Shown here: in pieces, positions 15,825-25,383 of the stretch
Layout of the letters: each line of letters begins with the position of its first letter
Numbering within the stretch: the first letter of the stretch is position 1
Assembly: GCA_018669475.1 (NCBI GenBank)
Contig: JABHCC010000165.1
Coordinates: 1 to 36,748 of the forward strand
Source: Bacteroidota bacterium
Lineage (GTDB): Bacteria > Bacteroidota > Bacteroidia > Bacteroidales > UBA12481
Direction of reading: 5' to 3'
Length of the DNA stretch: 36,748 nt
Program-made: the position numbers and the translations under genes
The notes under the pieces: generated by a model
Databases searched by the model: none
What the model saw: only the letters and a program-made list of their open reading frames with translations
Told to the model about the DNA's origin: nothing

Positions 15825-17312
15825 ATGGTAATTAAGTGGTTTATCCAACACCAGATCAAACAATCGATGCGAGCATCGATCTGGCAGAAAACGCTGGTGA
15901 TTAATATTATTCTGGGGCTGGTGCTCTTGTTAATGCTAGCCTACCTATTATTCCTTGGAATCTTTATTGATGTGATTCTCAACGAAATGTTTCCCGATAA
16001 TGATCCAATTATCCTTTTCAACAGCATGTTGCTGTATTATTTTGGCTTAGAGTTCTTCATTAGATTCTTCATGCAGAGTTTGCCTACCTTAAATCTGGAA
16101 ACATATCTGCATGTCCCAATTAAGAGATCAAGTATTGTCCATTTTGTAGCTTCGAAATCCATTGTGGTTATAGGAAATTACCTATCATGGTTGATTTTGA
16201 TACCCTTTGCCGTTAAAGTGATTGTGCCGAATTATTCAGTAGGTGTTGCACTAATCTGGCTGCTGGGGATCATCCTGCTTATTTTTACAAATAATTTTCT
16301 GGCAACCTATGTTAAACGTCATCTCGTTGGCAATCCTGCCATTGTCGGAGTATTTGGTATGACAAGTATTGTCCTGGTTTTTTTAGAGCAGTTTAATATT
16401 TTGTCCGCATCTCAACTATCAGCGAATTTCTTCGGCCATCTTCTCGAGGATCCAATCTTTCTGCTCATACCTTGTTTAGCACTCCTTGGCTCCTATTCAC
16501 TGAATTACTTTTATATCAAGTCAAGATTATATCCGGAGGAAATTACACATAAAAAAACGCAAAAAGTTGACAGGCTGGCAAACGTCAGGTACTTCAGCCG
16601 TCTGGGAATGACAGGTCAATTATTGTCTTTGGAAATGCGTCTGCTTTGGAGGCACAAAAGAACACGAAGCATGCTGGTTCTGGCCCCTCTGTTTTGGGGC
16701 TATGGATTGGTATTCTACCCAGATGCCGTCGAAGGATTTAGCCTGAGTGTTATTATGATTTTTGTTGGAATTTTTATGACAGGAGGAATGATGATCAGCT
16801 ACCTGAGTTATTGTTTCTCTTATGACAGTAACTTTTTTGACGTGATCCTGACAAAATATTCAGACATCCGGCAGTATATCAGAGCTAAATATATTTTAGC
16901 CCTTACCGTCTCCACAATCTCATTTCTGGTTACCATTCCATACGTCTTTATAAGCACCCAGATTCTCTTCATTAATAGTATGATTTTTCTCTACAATATT
17001 GGTTTATTATCCTTTGTACTCCTGTACGTTTCAACATACAGCCGCAAAAAAATGGATCTGAGCAAAGGATCAGCTTTTAATTATCAGGGTTTTGGAGCAT
17101 CACATTGGTTAACCGGACTCCCTGCCTTTTTTTTGCCCATTGTAACTTTTCTCCCCTTTCGATGGGCCGGTCAACCTGAGACCGGGATTATAGTTATTGG
17201 TTGTCTTGGATTGATTGGACTTCTGTTCCATAAGTTGCTACTTGGAGTTGTAATAAGGCAGTTTAAGAAAAGTCAATATGCAATGGCTGAAGGGTTCAGG
17301 CAATCAGAATAA
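15825..17312 (+). CDS. ABC transporter permease, DUF5687 family
   Basis: A 495-residue integral membrane protein with many hydrophobic segments spread across its length and a soluble loop around residues 235-275. The N-terminal block MVIKWFIQHQIKQSMRASIW and overall pattern match DUF5687, a Bacteroidota ABC-2-like permease. It lies 15 bp after the serine hydrolase and 35 bp before an ABC ATPase, with which it presumably forms the transporter. The substrate is unknown. Confidence 0.85.
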   Translation: MVIKWFIQHQIKQSMRASIWQKTLVINIILGLVLLLMLAYLLFLGIFIDVILNEMFPDNDPIILFNSMLLYYFGLEFFIRFFMQSLPTLNLETYLHVPIKRSSIVHFVASKSIVVIGNYLSWLILIPFAVKVIVPNYSVGVALIWLLGIILLIFTNNFLATYVKRHLVGNPAIVGVFGMTSIVLVFLEQFNILSASQLSANFFGHLLEDPIFLLIPCLALLGSYSLNYFYIKSRLYPEEITHKKTQKVDRLANVRYFSRLGMTGQLLSLEMRLLWRHKRTRSMLVLAPLFWGYGLVFYPDAVEGFSLSVIMIFVGIFMTGGMMISYLSYCFSYDSNFFDVILTKYSDIRQYIRAKYILALTVSTISFLVTIPYVFISTQILFINSMIFLYNIGLLSFVLLYVSTYSRKKMDLSKGSAFNYQGFGASHWLTGLPAFFLPIVTFLPFRWAGQPETGIIVIGCLGLIGLLFHKLLLGVVIRQFKKSQYAMAEGFRQSE

Positions 17313-17347
17313 ATCAAGCTCAAAACAAACACAAATTCGACAACATT

Positions 17348-18040
17348 ATGATACAGGCAAATAATATCACCAAAGTATATCACTCAGAAACCGTATTGGA
17401 TATTCCTGAAATCACTATCAGGCAGAACGAAAGTTTTGGATTAGTAGGAAATAATGGGGCAGGCAAAACAACTTTCTTTAGATTGATTCTTGATTTGATA
17501 CGTGCAAACAGCGGTAATATTACATCCAAATCCATTGATGTGAGGTCAACAAATGACTGGAAGAATTATACGGGATCTTATCTTGACCAGAATTTCTTAA
17601 TAGATTTTCTCAGCCCTGAGGAATACTTTGAATTTCTGGCTGAGGTGCATGGTTTATCAAAGGGAGATCTGGCTGAGTTTTATGCTGAATATGATGAGTT
17701 TTTTGCAGGCGAGATACTTGAGAAAAATAAATATATCAGGGATCTGTCGAATGGTAATAAACAGAAAGTAGGCATTGCATCGGCACTGATGTTTAAACCA
17801 GATTTAGTTATTCTGGATGAGCCTTTTAACGGATTAGATCCCTCCACACAGATCAGGCTTATCAAAATTCTGAACAAGCTCAAAACAGAAGACGGAGTAA
17901 CTCTTTTGGTATCGAGTCACGATCTCAGTCATGTAACTGAGGTATGTGACAGAATTGTGATTCTTGAAAAGGGCAAGGTAGTAACTGATCTGGCTACCAA
18001 TGAGAACACACTGAAGGAATTGGAGAGTTATTTTGCCTGA
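17348..18040 (+). CDS. ABC transporter ATP-binding protein
   Basis: A 230-residue ATPase with Walker A VGNNGAGKTT (about 33-42), the signature LSNGNKQKVGIASAL, Walker B LVILDEPFNGLDP and a switch histidine in VSSHDLSHV. The signature reads LSNGN rather than the canonical LSGGQ, a variation common in ABC-2-type exporters. It presumably pairs with the DUF5687 permease just upstream to drive export or membrane remodelling. Confidence 0.96.
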   Translation: MIQANNITKVYHSETVLDIPEITIRQNESFGLVGNNGAGKTTFFRLILDLIRANSGNITSKSIDVRSTNDWKNYTGSYLDQNFLIDFLSPEEYFEFLAEVHGLSKGDLAEFYAEYDEFFAGEILEKNKYIRDLSNGNKQKVGIASALMFKPDLVILDEPFNGLDPSTQIRLIKILNKLKTEDGVTLLVSSHDLSHVTEVCDRIVILEKGKVVTDLATNENTLKELESYFA

Positions 18041-18070
18041 TAAGGGCTCTTTGAATTGCTTTCCTGATTT

Positions 18071-18119
18071 CTTGACAGAATCTTATCAAACCTTGACAGA
18101 ACCTTCATGTTTCTTGACA
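18071..18119. promoter_or_regulatory. Three CTTGACA repeats at 21-bp spacing
   Basis: CTTGACAGAATCTT, CTTGACAGAACCTT and CTTGACACATCTC start at 18071, 18092 and 18113, exactly 21 bp (two helical turns) apart, in the gap before the FISUMP gene. The spacing is what an array of protein-binding sites on one DNA face would show. LytTR regulators favour ~21-22-bp spaced direct repeats, which makes them candidates, but this is inference. Confidence 0.4.
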
Positions 18120-18252
18120 CATCTCAAGCTAATTTTATCTTGGCTGGAGTGACCTTTTGTTGGCAGAAACATAAAATGTTTTGTGAAAGACAATTCTGGG
18201 AACTCCCAACCACGACATTTGACATTGAGTTTTTAACCAAACACCAATTAAG

Positions 18253-19521
18253 ATGAAAACAAAACTACTCCTCTTTCTCCTAAGCATTGCCGGCATTGGA
18301 ACATCACAGGACTTTGTCATATCATTCACCAGCGGGATGAATGATATTCCACTTGACAGTATTATGGCTGAAAACATCAGAACTGGCGAAACCGTCACGT
18401 TTTCTGGTGATCAGAATCTGGTGCTTGCCACATCGGCTGGAATTGATGTCACTCAGGTGACAGATTATAAATCTGAAACCTACCCTAACCCATTTAGTGG
18501 TCAAACTACTTTCAATTTGACAGTCCCAACTCCCACTAAACTAGACATAAGGCTATTTAACAGCTCGGGACAATTACTGGCATATCATGAATCAGATGCT
18601 GAACAAGGTGTTAACAGTTTTGCATTATCTGTTAAGGAGCCCGGTCATTATTCATTAGTAATCAGTCATGAATATGGCGTTGTAACAAAAAAACTGATTT
18701 CAATAGGGGACAATGAACAAGGCAACCAAATTCAATATACAAGCCTTGGGCCCCTTGCTTCCGGGGCTAAGAAAATCAAATCCACTAATGATAATCCCTC
18801 TTTGGAATTCATACTTGGAGATTGCATTCGCTATACCTGTTTTGGTGATATTCATGCAGTCCTTTTTCAAGAGGAAGTAAGGAATTCAAAAGCTTATAAG
18901 GTAATTTTTTACCCCTGTGTTGACCCTGAAGGACAAAGCTACTCAACAGTGATTATTGGTTCTCAGGTTTGGATGGCGGAAAATCTGGCCTATTTGCCTG
19001 CTGTGAGTCAGGTAGGTGAGAATTCATATGATGATCCTCATTTTTTTGTTCATGGTTATAGTGGCAATAGTGTCAGCGAAGCAAAGGCATTGACGAACTA
19101 TAGTGAATATGGAGTCCTATATAACTGGGCTGCTGCCAATACGGCTTGTCCGAGTGGTTGGAGATTACCCTCCGACGATGACTGCAAAACCCTGGAACAC
19201 TACATGGGCATGCACACTGGTGAACTACAATTGGCGGGATGGAGACAAAGCGGTGATGTTGGGAAAAAGCTCAAATCTTGTGAGGGCTGGCTTGAGGAAG
19301 GATGCGGGATTAACTCAGTTGGTTTTAATGTTATACCTGCCGGATGGAAAAACCAAACACAATTTGAAGATCTTGAGAAACACTTCGTCATCTGGAATTC
19401 ATCTTATATCGATAATTTTTATGCCTACACCAGGGGATTTGATTTCGAGGAGGATGGAGTATATAAAGGAGGTGCATCTAGAAATTTTGGGGGAAGTGTA
19501 AGATGTGTGAAAGATGATTGA
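18253..19521 (+). CDS. FISUMP-domain protein with internal T9SS-like sorting domain
   Basis: A 422-residue secreted protein with a signal peptide of about 18 residues. Residues about 77-152 (YPNPFSGQTTF ... LDIRLFNSSGQLL ... GHYSLVIS) look like a type A Por/T9SS sorting domain, normally found at the C terminus. From about 225 a FISUMP domain (Fibrobacter paralogous domain) follows, marked by IGSQVWMAENLAY, YNWAAANTACPSGWRLPSDDD and the closing GGSVRCVKDD. FISUMP belongs to a C-type-lectin-like group of surface proteins. The sorting-type domain in an N-terminal position suggests it may act as a structural sandwich rather than a cleaved signal. Function is unknown; it may bind extracellular ligands. 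Confidence 0.85.
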   Translation: MKTKLLLFLLSIAGIGTSQDFVISFTSGMNDIPLDSIMAENIRTGETVTFSGDQNLVLATSAGIDVTQVTDYKSETYPNPFSGQTTFNLTVPTPTKLDIRLFNSSGQLLAYHESDAEQGVNSFALSVKEPGHYSLVISHEYGVVTKKLISIGDNEQGNQIQYTSLGPLASGAKKIKSTNDNPSLEFILGDCIRYTCFGDIHAVLFQEEVRNSKAYKVIFYPCVDPEGQSYSTVIIGSQVWMAENLAYLPAVSQVGENSYDDPHFFVHGYSGNSVSEAKALTNYSEYGVLYNWAAANTACPSGWRLPSDDDCKTLEHYMGMHTGELQLAGWRQSGDVGKKLKSCEGWLEEGCGINSVGFNVIPAGWKNQTQFEDLEKHFVIWNSSYIDNFYAYTRGFDFEEDGVYKGGASRNFGGSVRCVKDD

Positions 19522-19582
19522 ATATTATTATTATTTCTTTTATCAAGCAATAATTTCATAACTCAGTGTGTAAACCACCACA

Positions 19583-20164
19583 ATGAAATCAAGATGCAGA
19601 ACGATTGGATTACTATCGCTAATAATTCTTAGTAATTCATGCATAAGCACAAGTCATTCGGGAGAATATCCAGTTCCAGATGAAGTCAAACCTGTAATAC
19701 CTCAATCCGAAGAAATTGTATATACAAGTCCGGGAGGATATGAAATACATTTAACCCAATATACTTTCTTACGTTTTTATAAAGAAGAAGTTTGGGAATC
19801 TGATCCCTACTCTCAAATATTAGGTGATTTCGAACATATTACAAAAGTATATCAATCCGATAGCATGAGAATCGGATACGAGTTATATGCATCAACAGCA
19901 GTCTGGGACAATGAGATTCGCTTAAAACTTGAGGTGCTTCATAAGGCTAATGATCTAACAATTAGCTTAAATGAACCGGTAATTAACTATCAACAAGAAT
20001 TATTTCCATATTGGGAGTATACTGATAGCATAGTCTTGAACGGGCAATTCTATTATAATGTATATTCCACAGAAACAGGCATAAACCACCTCTATTATCA
20101 AATGAATAATGGTTTGATTTCGTTTACCCTCGCTGGTAGACAATGGTATCTGCGTCAAAACTGA
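19583..20164 (+). CDS. Hypothetical lipoprotein
   Basis: A 193-residue protein that I do not recognise. A lipoprotein signal peptide ends at about C20 (LSNSC), so it should be anchored in an envelope membrane. The remainder is rich in aromatic and beta-forming residues with no clear repeats or catalytic motifs. It lies 61 bp after the FISUMP gene on the same strand and may be co-transcribed with it. Confidence 0.75.
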   Translation: MKSRCRTIGLLSLIILSNSCISTSHSGEYPVPDEVKPVIPQSEEIVYTSPGGYEIHLTQYTFLRFYKEEVWESDPYSQILGDFEHITKVYQSDSMRIGYELYASTAVWDNEIRLKLEVLHKANDLTISLNEPVINYQQELFPYWEYTDSIVLNGQFYYNVYSTETGINHLYYQMNNGLISFTLAGRQWYLRQN

Positions 20165-20245
20165 ATCAAGTAATATTTCAATCTACATTTATAAAAATTG
20201 CAGGATAAATTACTATTTTTCGGATTCAAGCACTGGACAACTACT

Positions 20246-20611
20246 ATGATAAACACAAGCCATGATCTGGCCCTGGTATTTTTTCAAGCTTTGAATACCC
20301 GGGATTTTGATTCTGCCAAAAAGTTTCTGCACGAAGATGTTGCCTTGGATTTCCCCGGATCAGGGCGTATGGAAGGTATCAGGAGGGTAATAATTTTTAT
20401 CAAGGCACTGTTGCGTAAATATCCTGTTTTGATATTTAATATCCGGGAGGTGATCGTTGAAGGAGACAGGATATGTGCCATCTGGACCAACACAGGAGAA
20501 AATCTGGCAGGGGATGATTATGAAAACAGCGGCATAACATTATTCCACCTGGAGAATCAACAGATCATTTTCATCAGCGATTATTTTAAAGACACTTCAT
20601 TTACTACATGA
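20246..20611 (+). CDS. NTF2-like/SnoaL-like protein
   Basis: A 121-residue protein of the cone-shaped NTF2-like fold: an N-terminal helix (LALVFFQALNTRDFDSAKKFLHEDV), then strands typical of the SnoaL-like superfamily (VIVEGDRICAIWTNTGEN, GITLFHLENQQIIFISDYFK). ATG 20246 is chosen over a TTG codon at 20198. Its stop overlaps the start of the next gene (ATGA), so translation is probably coupled to the flavin reductase. Catalytic activity, if any, is unknown. Confidence 0.82.
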   Translation: MINTSHDLALVFFQALNTRDFDSAKKFLHEDVALDFPGSGRMEGIRRVIIFIKALLRKYPVLIFNIREVIVEGDRICAIWTNTGENLAGDDYENSGITLFHLENQQIIFISDYFKDTSFTT

Positions 20612-21279
20612 CGAAGATATTAGCCTTTAACGGCTCCCCCCGCAGATCGGGCAATACAGCGATGTTGCTCAATGAATTCACTAAGGGAACTGAAGAATCA
20701 GGAAATCCGACAGATGTTATTTTTCCTGATGAGATCAATCTGGAAGCATGCAGAGGATGTTTGCGCTGCAATATTTTGCGCAAATGCTCTGTCAGGGAAG
20801 ACGATTGGGAAGCCATCAGTGAGAAAATTCTTGATGCGGATGTACTGGTTTTCGCATCACCTATTTACTTTCATCACCTTACCTCTCCATTGAAGAAAAT
20901 GATTGATCGCTTTCGTTCTTTCATACATGTTCAGATTACCGAAACGGGTATCGATCATACACCATGGGTACAGTGGGATAAAGATTTCGTTCTCATTCTT
21001 CCGATGGGTTCATCTGATGATATTGATTCCAAACCAGTTGTTGACCTGTTCAATTATATGTGTTCCATCCTTGGACCAAAAAATCGATTACATGTGATTA
21101 AAGGGACGCGTTTGGCAGTGGTGAAGCAAGTTGGAAAGACAGCCAGGGAGCTTGAGATTCTTTATGCGAAGTTGAACTTACCGGTTCATCTGGCCCAAAA
21201 AGATGCAGCAAAGAATAAGGACCTGCTTGTGGAGTGTTTTGAGCTTGGGAGGAAGCTGGGAGGGGGGGGAGATTCGTGA
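20608..21279 (+). CDS. Flavodoxin-fold NAD(P)H-dependent oxidoreductase
   Basis: A 223-residue protein of the NADPH-dependent FMN reductase group. The FMN phosphate-binding loop is FNGSPRRSGNT (8-18), a cysteine-rich block CRGCLRC lies near 49, and ASPIYFHHLTSPLKKMIDR near 88 forms the flavin ring-binding segment. Such enzymes reduce flavins, quinones or iron compounds. The start overlaps the previous stop by 4 bp. The C terminus ends in GGGGDS, and its TGA stop is the TGA within the first CGTGACGCC repeat of an array that begins at 21274, so the repeat appears to have truncated or redefined the end of the gene. Confidence 0.92.
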   Translation: MTKILAFNGSPRRSGNTAMLLNEFTKGTEESGNPTDVIFPDEINLEACRGCLRCNILRKCSVREDDWEAISEKILDADVLVFASPIYFHHLTSPLKKMIDRFRSFIHVQITETGIDHTPWVQWDKDFVLILPMGSSDDIDSKPVVDLFNYMCSILGPKNRLHVIKGTRLAVVKQVGKTARELEILYAKLNLPVHLAQKDAAKNKDLLVECFELGRKLGGGGDS

Positions 21280-21358
21280 CGCCCTTTCGTGACCCCGGAT
21301 CGTGACGCCCTTCGTGACGCCCTTCGTGACGCCGGGTCGTGACGCCGGGTCGTGTCCG
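21274..21358 (+). repeat. CGTGACGCC array A
   Basis: Six units plus a partial one, each TCGTGACGCC (one CGTGACCCC variant) plus CT or GGG spacer, with period 12-13 bp. It begins inside the last codons of the flavin reductase and ends 15 bp before the response regulator's stop. Confidence 0.95.
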
Positions 21359-21373
21359 AGTGGCAAGGCGTGG

Positions 21374-22078
21374 TTATGCTTGGTTATTGTTTCCTATTAT
21401 TATTTGCAGGGCCTCTTTGTAGGATGGTCCGATGGCTATGGAGCTATCTGATATTATGATTTGATTATTTTCAATTCTTTCTATCTGTTCAATGTTAACG
21501 ACATAGGAATTATGCACTCGAATGAATGAGGCCGATGGCAGGTGATCAATTATCTGGTTTAATGTCATTCGGGTATTTACCCTGCCGGATGGTGTATATA
21601 CATGGAGATAATTTCCATTGCTTTGGATATAGAGGATTTCTGAAATGCAGGTTTTAACTTGTTTGAAGCCATCTTTCAGAAACAGGTATTTGCTCAAAAT
21701 CCCACTTTTCTCCTCCTCATTTAACATCATCAATTTCTTCACTTTCTGAATAGCTTTGGCAAAGCGATCAAATTCTATTGGCTTGAGCAGATAATCAGCT
21801 GCCTCATATTCGTAACTATCAACAGCATACTCAGAATAGGCTGTTGCAAAAACAACATGCGGACGAACACTGAGTTGATCAAGCAGCTTAAGTCCGGATA
21901 ATCCGGGCATATTGATATCAAGAAAAACTACATCAACGGGATTATTTTTCAGGAAATCCCGGGCTTTGAATGGATCTGAAAACAATCCAAGCATCTTAAG
22001 ATCAGAGATCTTTGCTGAGTGCATTTCGATTACATCCAAGGCTCTTGGTTCGTCGTCAACAGCTATGCAGGTGATCAT
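21374..22078 (-). CDS. LytTR-family response regulator
   Basis: A 234-residue regulator like the one at 7552. The receiver domain has the phospho-acceptor D54 in VFLDINMPGLSG and the switch segment FATAYSEYA with LLKPI, followed by a LytTR DNA-binding domain from about residue 130. It lies downstream of a large LytS-type kinase on the same strand, but the gap is 236 bp, so it may have its own promoter. It converges with the flavin reductase gene across repeat array A. Confidence 0.95.
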   Translation of the reverse strand: MITCIAVDDEPRALDVIEMHSAKISDLKMLGLFSDPFKARDFLKNNPVDVVFLDINMPGLSGLKLLDQLSVRPHVVFATAYSEYAVDSYEYEAADYLLKPIEFDRFAKAIQKVKKLMMLNEEEKSGILSKYLFLKDGFKQVKTCISEILYIQSNGNYLHVYTPSGRVNTRMTLNQIIDHLPSASFIRVHNSYVVNIEQIERIENNQIIISDSSIAIGPSYKEALQIIIGNNNQA

Positions 22079-22314
22079 TTTTGGGACATGATTTATAACA
22101 AATGATTATAGTAAGGGTTTAAATGATAAAAATACAAATGCAATTTTATTTTTCTGATGGAGCTCGCACAATAAAAACAATCATCCTCGTGTGTGTAAAA
22201 GTATTTTCCAATAATCTTCAATACATATATATTTCTGAACAATAGCACCAAAGTTAGTCGGAATGTCCAAATGTTATAACCTTAGGTCACTACAGTGGCG
22301 CGAATTCCCATTAT

Positions 22315-24837
22315 TTACAGACTGATACTCATTATAACTATAAATCGTTCATTGGTTTCAGCAATTGATAAAGTATGCTCGTCGGGATAAATATGCTCCA
22401 ATCTTTGCCGAACATTTTGTATCCCAATCCCAAATCCTTTTTCTTTATCAAAGGTTTCAAACTCCTGATCCAATGAATTCTCAACTACAAATTGAAAATG
22501 GTCATCTACTATAGAGATATTTATTTTTAGCTCAGAGGGATTATTGGGATTGACACCATGTTTGAAAGCATTTTCAACAAATGGGATCATCAGCATTGGG
22601 GCAATCCTAAGGCTTCTTTGTTCATCGTTTAATTCAATATTGATCATTATATCATGCTCGACCGAACTTCTGATTGATTGCAGTTTAACGTAATCCTCAA
22701 TATATCCGATTTCCTTCCGGATGGGTATTGACTCCTGCTCCATATCCTCAATCAGATATCGCATCAGGTTGGCCAGCTTGGCAATGCTCTCCGCTGTTTT
22801 ATCATTGCCTTCTTTCAGGGCGAAAGCATATACCGTATTGAGAGAATTAAAGAGGAAGTGCGGATTCACCTGGGATCGCAGTTGATTCAGTTCGGCTTCT
22901 TTATTTCTGAAAAGGGAAAACCCATGGCTCTCAGTATCTGCTATTATTTTTCTCACATAAGCATACACAAGGGCTGGTATAGCAATGGCAAATAAAAAGA
23001 GGCTTGGAAAACTCAATGTTTTAAAAAAAGAGACATTAATGCCCTGACTATGTAATCTGAAAAAAGATGAGGCTCCATTATATCCTGCTTGAAGAATAAT
23101 AACACAAATAAAAACTATAGAACTGGCAAGAAAAAATTGTCCAAATTTCCTTGTAAAAATGTATCTGGGAATAATAAAGAAAGCCGTTAAATAAAAAATA
23201 ATTACCCCGACAATAAAACTAAATAAACTTCCCGTATCCGAGGCAGATTCGATGTTTACAACTAAACTAAAAAAGAAAATGGCAATCAGGATTATATGTA
23301 CAGTAATTTCGAGATTAATAAGCCTCTCCTCAAGAAGGAAAGCAAAACCTTTCTTCCTTCTGCTAAGATATGAAGCATAGAAAAAAGCGAAAGAGAATAA
23401 AACCGTGAGCGTTGAACTTGCCAGACAAAGTACCAGTGAAGTATCAATAGACTTATCACCAAACCAAGCATTCGGCTCAGCCTTAACTATTAAAAATATA
23501 GCAAAAAAGTATGCCACGACAAGTAATGTCAGCGATATTCCATATAACAAATACTTCTTTTTCAATATGAAACGAGGGATTAGCCAAAATGTATGCACAA
23601 TTAAGAAAACAATTAGGCTCACTAGCCACAGGAACACCCAACCAAGAAGCTCACCTGAATCACGCAATATGTAAATCGAGAATATTAAGAAAAGAAGTAT
23701 CAGCCCATTTTTGATAAAAGCCATGCCGTTGATCTTGGAGCCTTTCCCCTTGAGAAATTTTTTATAACGTATAAGTCCATATATCAGAATTATCAGTGCT
23801 AAGAACATGATAATTTGTGGACCATACCAGCTAAAAAGATCTGTCACAGACTTCTTCTGTGACGAAGACATTATTTTATTACTTGCCAGAATACTCTTCA
23901 CTCTGCGATCATCTACATGAACCCAGGCATAGTCCCAAATTAGTTCTTTCTCATTTTGATCCAGTGCTCCTTGAAGAGCCATATCTATCGTTGTCCATAG
24001 AAAATATGATTGAACTTGACCAGAAAGCCTTTTCTGGCCTAGTTCAAGAAGAAGTTTGAATTTGCCTTTTGGATTATCATTATTCGGATCTACAATAAAC
24101 CCCAGGTATGTACGAATTAGTGATCGATACCTGGGGATAGTGAATAATGCTTCCTCATCATTAATATCCAATTCACTGAATATTTCACTTGGTTCATTAC
24201 GAACAGTTGAGCGCCTCTGATTATGCCATATACCGTATCTTACATTGCTATCATAGCAATTATATTGAATCCTTCTTGACTCCCAGTCGAAATAACTTGA
24301 ATCAACGATCTCTTCTGATAGGTAGGAGTTCAAAAACTCAAGCTGATCATCTCTGAGTTCTCTGCGCATGTCAATGCGAACCTGATCGTATTTTCCACCA
24401 ATTGCTTTTAATCTTTCACTAAACATTTCTGAACTGCGGCTCCAATAGTTGTTGCGACCTGCACCTATCCCGTTCCAATGTACAACTGAATTAAATGTCC
24501 AATAGTCGAAATCCATATAAAGGCTATCCCCGGGAGACAATATCAATTCTATCTCCTTGCCTCCGAATTTTAATTTGGCTAGAGTGAATGCCCATGTTAC
24601 ACTTTCGGTTTTAATCACAAAAGTACTGTCTGGCTGGACAAGAGCTTTTAATACCTGTTTGTTCTTATAACCCTTCTCATCCTGACCTATCAGCATTCCC
24701 GAATCGAAACTCAATACTGATAAACTAATTGCCTGATCCGTTCGGTTGAGTAGTCTGCCGGATAAGGTGGTCATCCGCTGAGCAGATAATGAGGCGGTAA
24801 AAATAAATAACACGAAAATAAAGCTGACTCGTTTCAT
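22315..24837 (-). CDS. Large LytS-type sensor histidine kinase
   Basis: An 840-residue membrane kinase. A signal peptide ends near LSAQR. An extracytoplasmic region of about 300 residues follows, with a start (MTTLSGRLLNRTDQAISL ... LSPGDSLYMDFDY) like the N-terminal domain found in some Bacteroidota thioredoxin-like lipoproteins. Roughly nine hydrophobic segments occupy about 340-640. The His_kinase domain has its histidine in NPHFLFNSLNTVYAF, an N-box MIPFVENAFKHGVN and a G-box GFGIGIQNVRQRL. ATG 24837 is chosen (MKRVSF) over 24849 because it begins the signal peptide. Two consecutive multi-helix blocks suggest duplicated sensor membrane modules. Its partner is probably the LytTR regulator downstream; the ligand is unknown. 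Confidence 0.92.
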   Translation of the reverse strand: MKRVSFIFVLFIFTASLSAQRMTTLSGRLLNRTDQAISLSVLSFDSGMLIGQDEKGYKNKQVLKALVQPDSTFVIKTESVTWAFTLAKLKFGGKEIELILSPGDSLYMDFDYWTFNSVVHWNGIGAGRNNYWSRSSEMFSERLKAIGGKYDQVRIDMRRELRDDQLEFLNSYLSEEIVDSSYFDWESRRIQYNCYDSNVRYGIWHNQRRSTVRNEPSEIFSELDINDEEALFTIPRYRSLIRTYLGFIVDPNNDNPKGKFKLLLELGQKRLSGQVQSYFLWTTIDMALQGALDQNEKELIWDYAWVHVDDRRVKSILASNKIMSSSQKKSVTDLFSWYGPQIIMFLALIILIYGLIRYKKFLKGKGSKINGMAFIKNGLILLFLIFSIYILRDSGELLGWVFLWLVSLIVFLIVHTFWLIPRFILKKKYLLYGISLTLLVVAYFFAIFLIVKAEPNAWFGDKSIDTSLVLCLASSTLTVLFSFAFFYASYLSRRKKGFAFLLEERLINLEITVHIILIAIFFFSLVVNIESASDTGSLFSFIVGVIIFYLTAFFIIPRYIFTRKFGQFFLASSIVFICVIILQAGYNGASSFFRLHSQGINVSFFKTLSFPSLFLFAIAIPALVYAYVRKIIADTESHGFSLFRNKEAELNQLRSQVNPHFLFNSLNTVYAFALKEGNDKTAESIAKLANLMRYLIEDMEQESIPIRKEIGYIEDYVKLQSIRSSVEHDIMINIELNDEQRSLRIAPMLMIPFVENAFKHGVNPNNPSELKINISIVDDHFQFVVENSLDQEFETFDKEKGFGIGIQNVRQRLEHIYPDEHTLSIAETNERFIVIMSISL

Positions 24838-24946
24838 TCTTGTGGGCATTTGGTTTCTAACCCGAAGTAAGGATCAAAATTCATCAATCAGAAATAAATG
24901 GGATGGAAGTAGAGATTTATGGGATGGAGGCAAAGGGCGCCACGAA

Positions 24947-25018
24947 GGTGACGCCAAAGGTTACGCCATCCGTGACGCCAAACGTGACACCGAATGTGAC
25001 GCCGAATGTGATGCTGGG
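24947..25018 (+). repeat. CGTGACGCC array B
   Basis: Six units at an exact 12-bp period, the most diverged of the arrays (GGTGACGCC, GGTTACGCC, CGTGACGCC, CGTGACACC, TGTGACGCC, TGTGATGCT). It lies upstream of the large kinase and is flanked by three copies of GGGATGGA. Confidence 0.92.
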
Positions 25019-25075
25019 ATATTTGGGATGGAGGAGCTTAGTTACATAGCCAATATTGTAGAAAAACATGAACTT

Positions 25076-25123
25076 TTATGGTAAACCATAAGAATTCGCG
25101 TGAATATTTATGGTTAACCGTAA
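25076..25123. promoter_or_regulatory. Two palindromes in direct repeat
   Basis: TTATGGTAAACCATAA (25076-25091) and TTATGGTTAACCGTAA (25108-25123) are dyads whose starts lie 32 bp apart, each followed by a similar AATTC(G/A)CGTG stretch. They lie in the 546-bp gap between the divergent kinase and beta-propeller genes. A regulator-binding site is plausible. Apart from these and array B I see nothing else in the gap. Confidence 0.4.
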
Positions 25124-25383
25124 AAATTCACGTTGCTTGCAATATGTGATCGAAAGATGACTGATAAAAAGTAGTGGCGATGATTTGATCAGCGGTCAAA
25201 AATGCCAGATTAATCACCGCTCTCTGGCAAATCAATCTGCAATAATCTGTCTATTTTGTCCATCATACTCCAGATTTCGACAACTTTTTCGGAATTAACT
25301 CCAAAAGAGTATCCTTTTTTACTCCTCAATTAATTCATATTTTTAGCTATGTGTTTTTATTCCAACCCTCATAACCACCATAA

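Noticed and set aside
24842-25084. A short plus-strand gene through array B
   Set aside because: Its codons are repeat units with no family resemblance; it is an open frame caused by the array.
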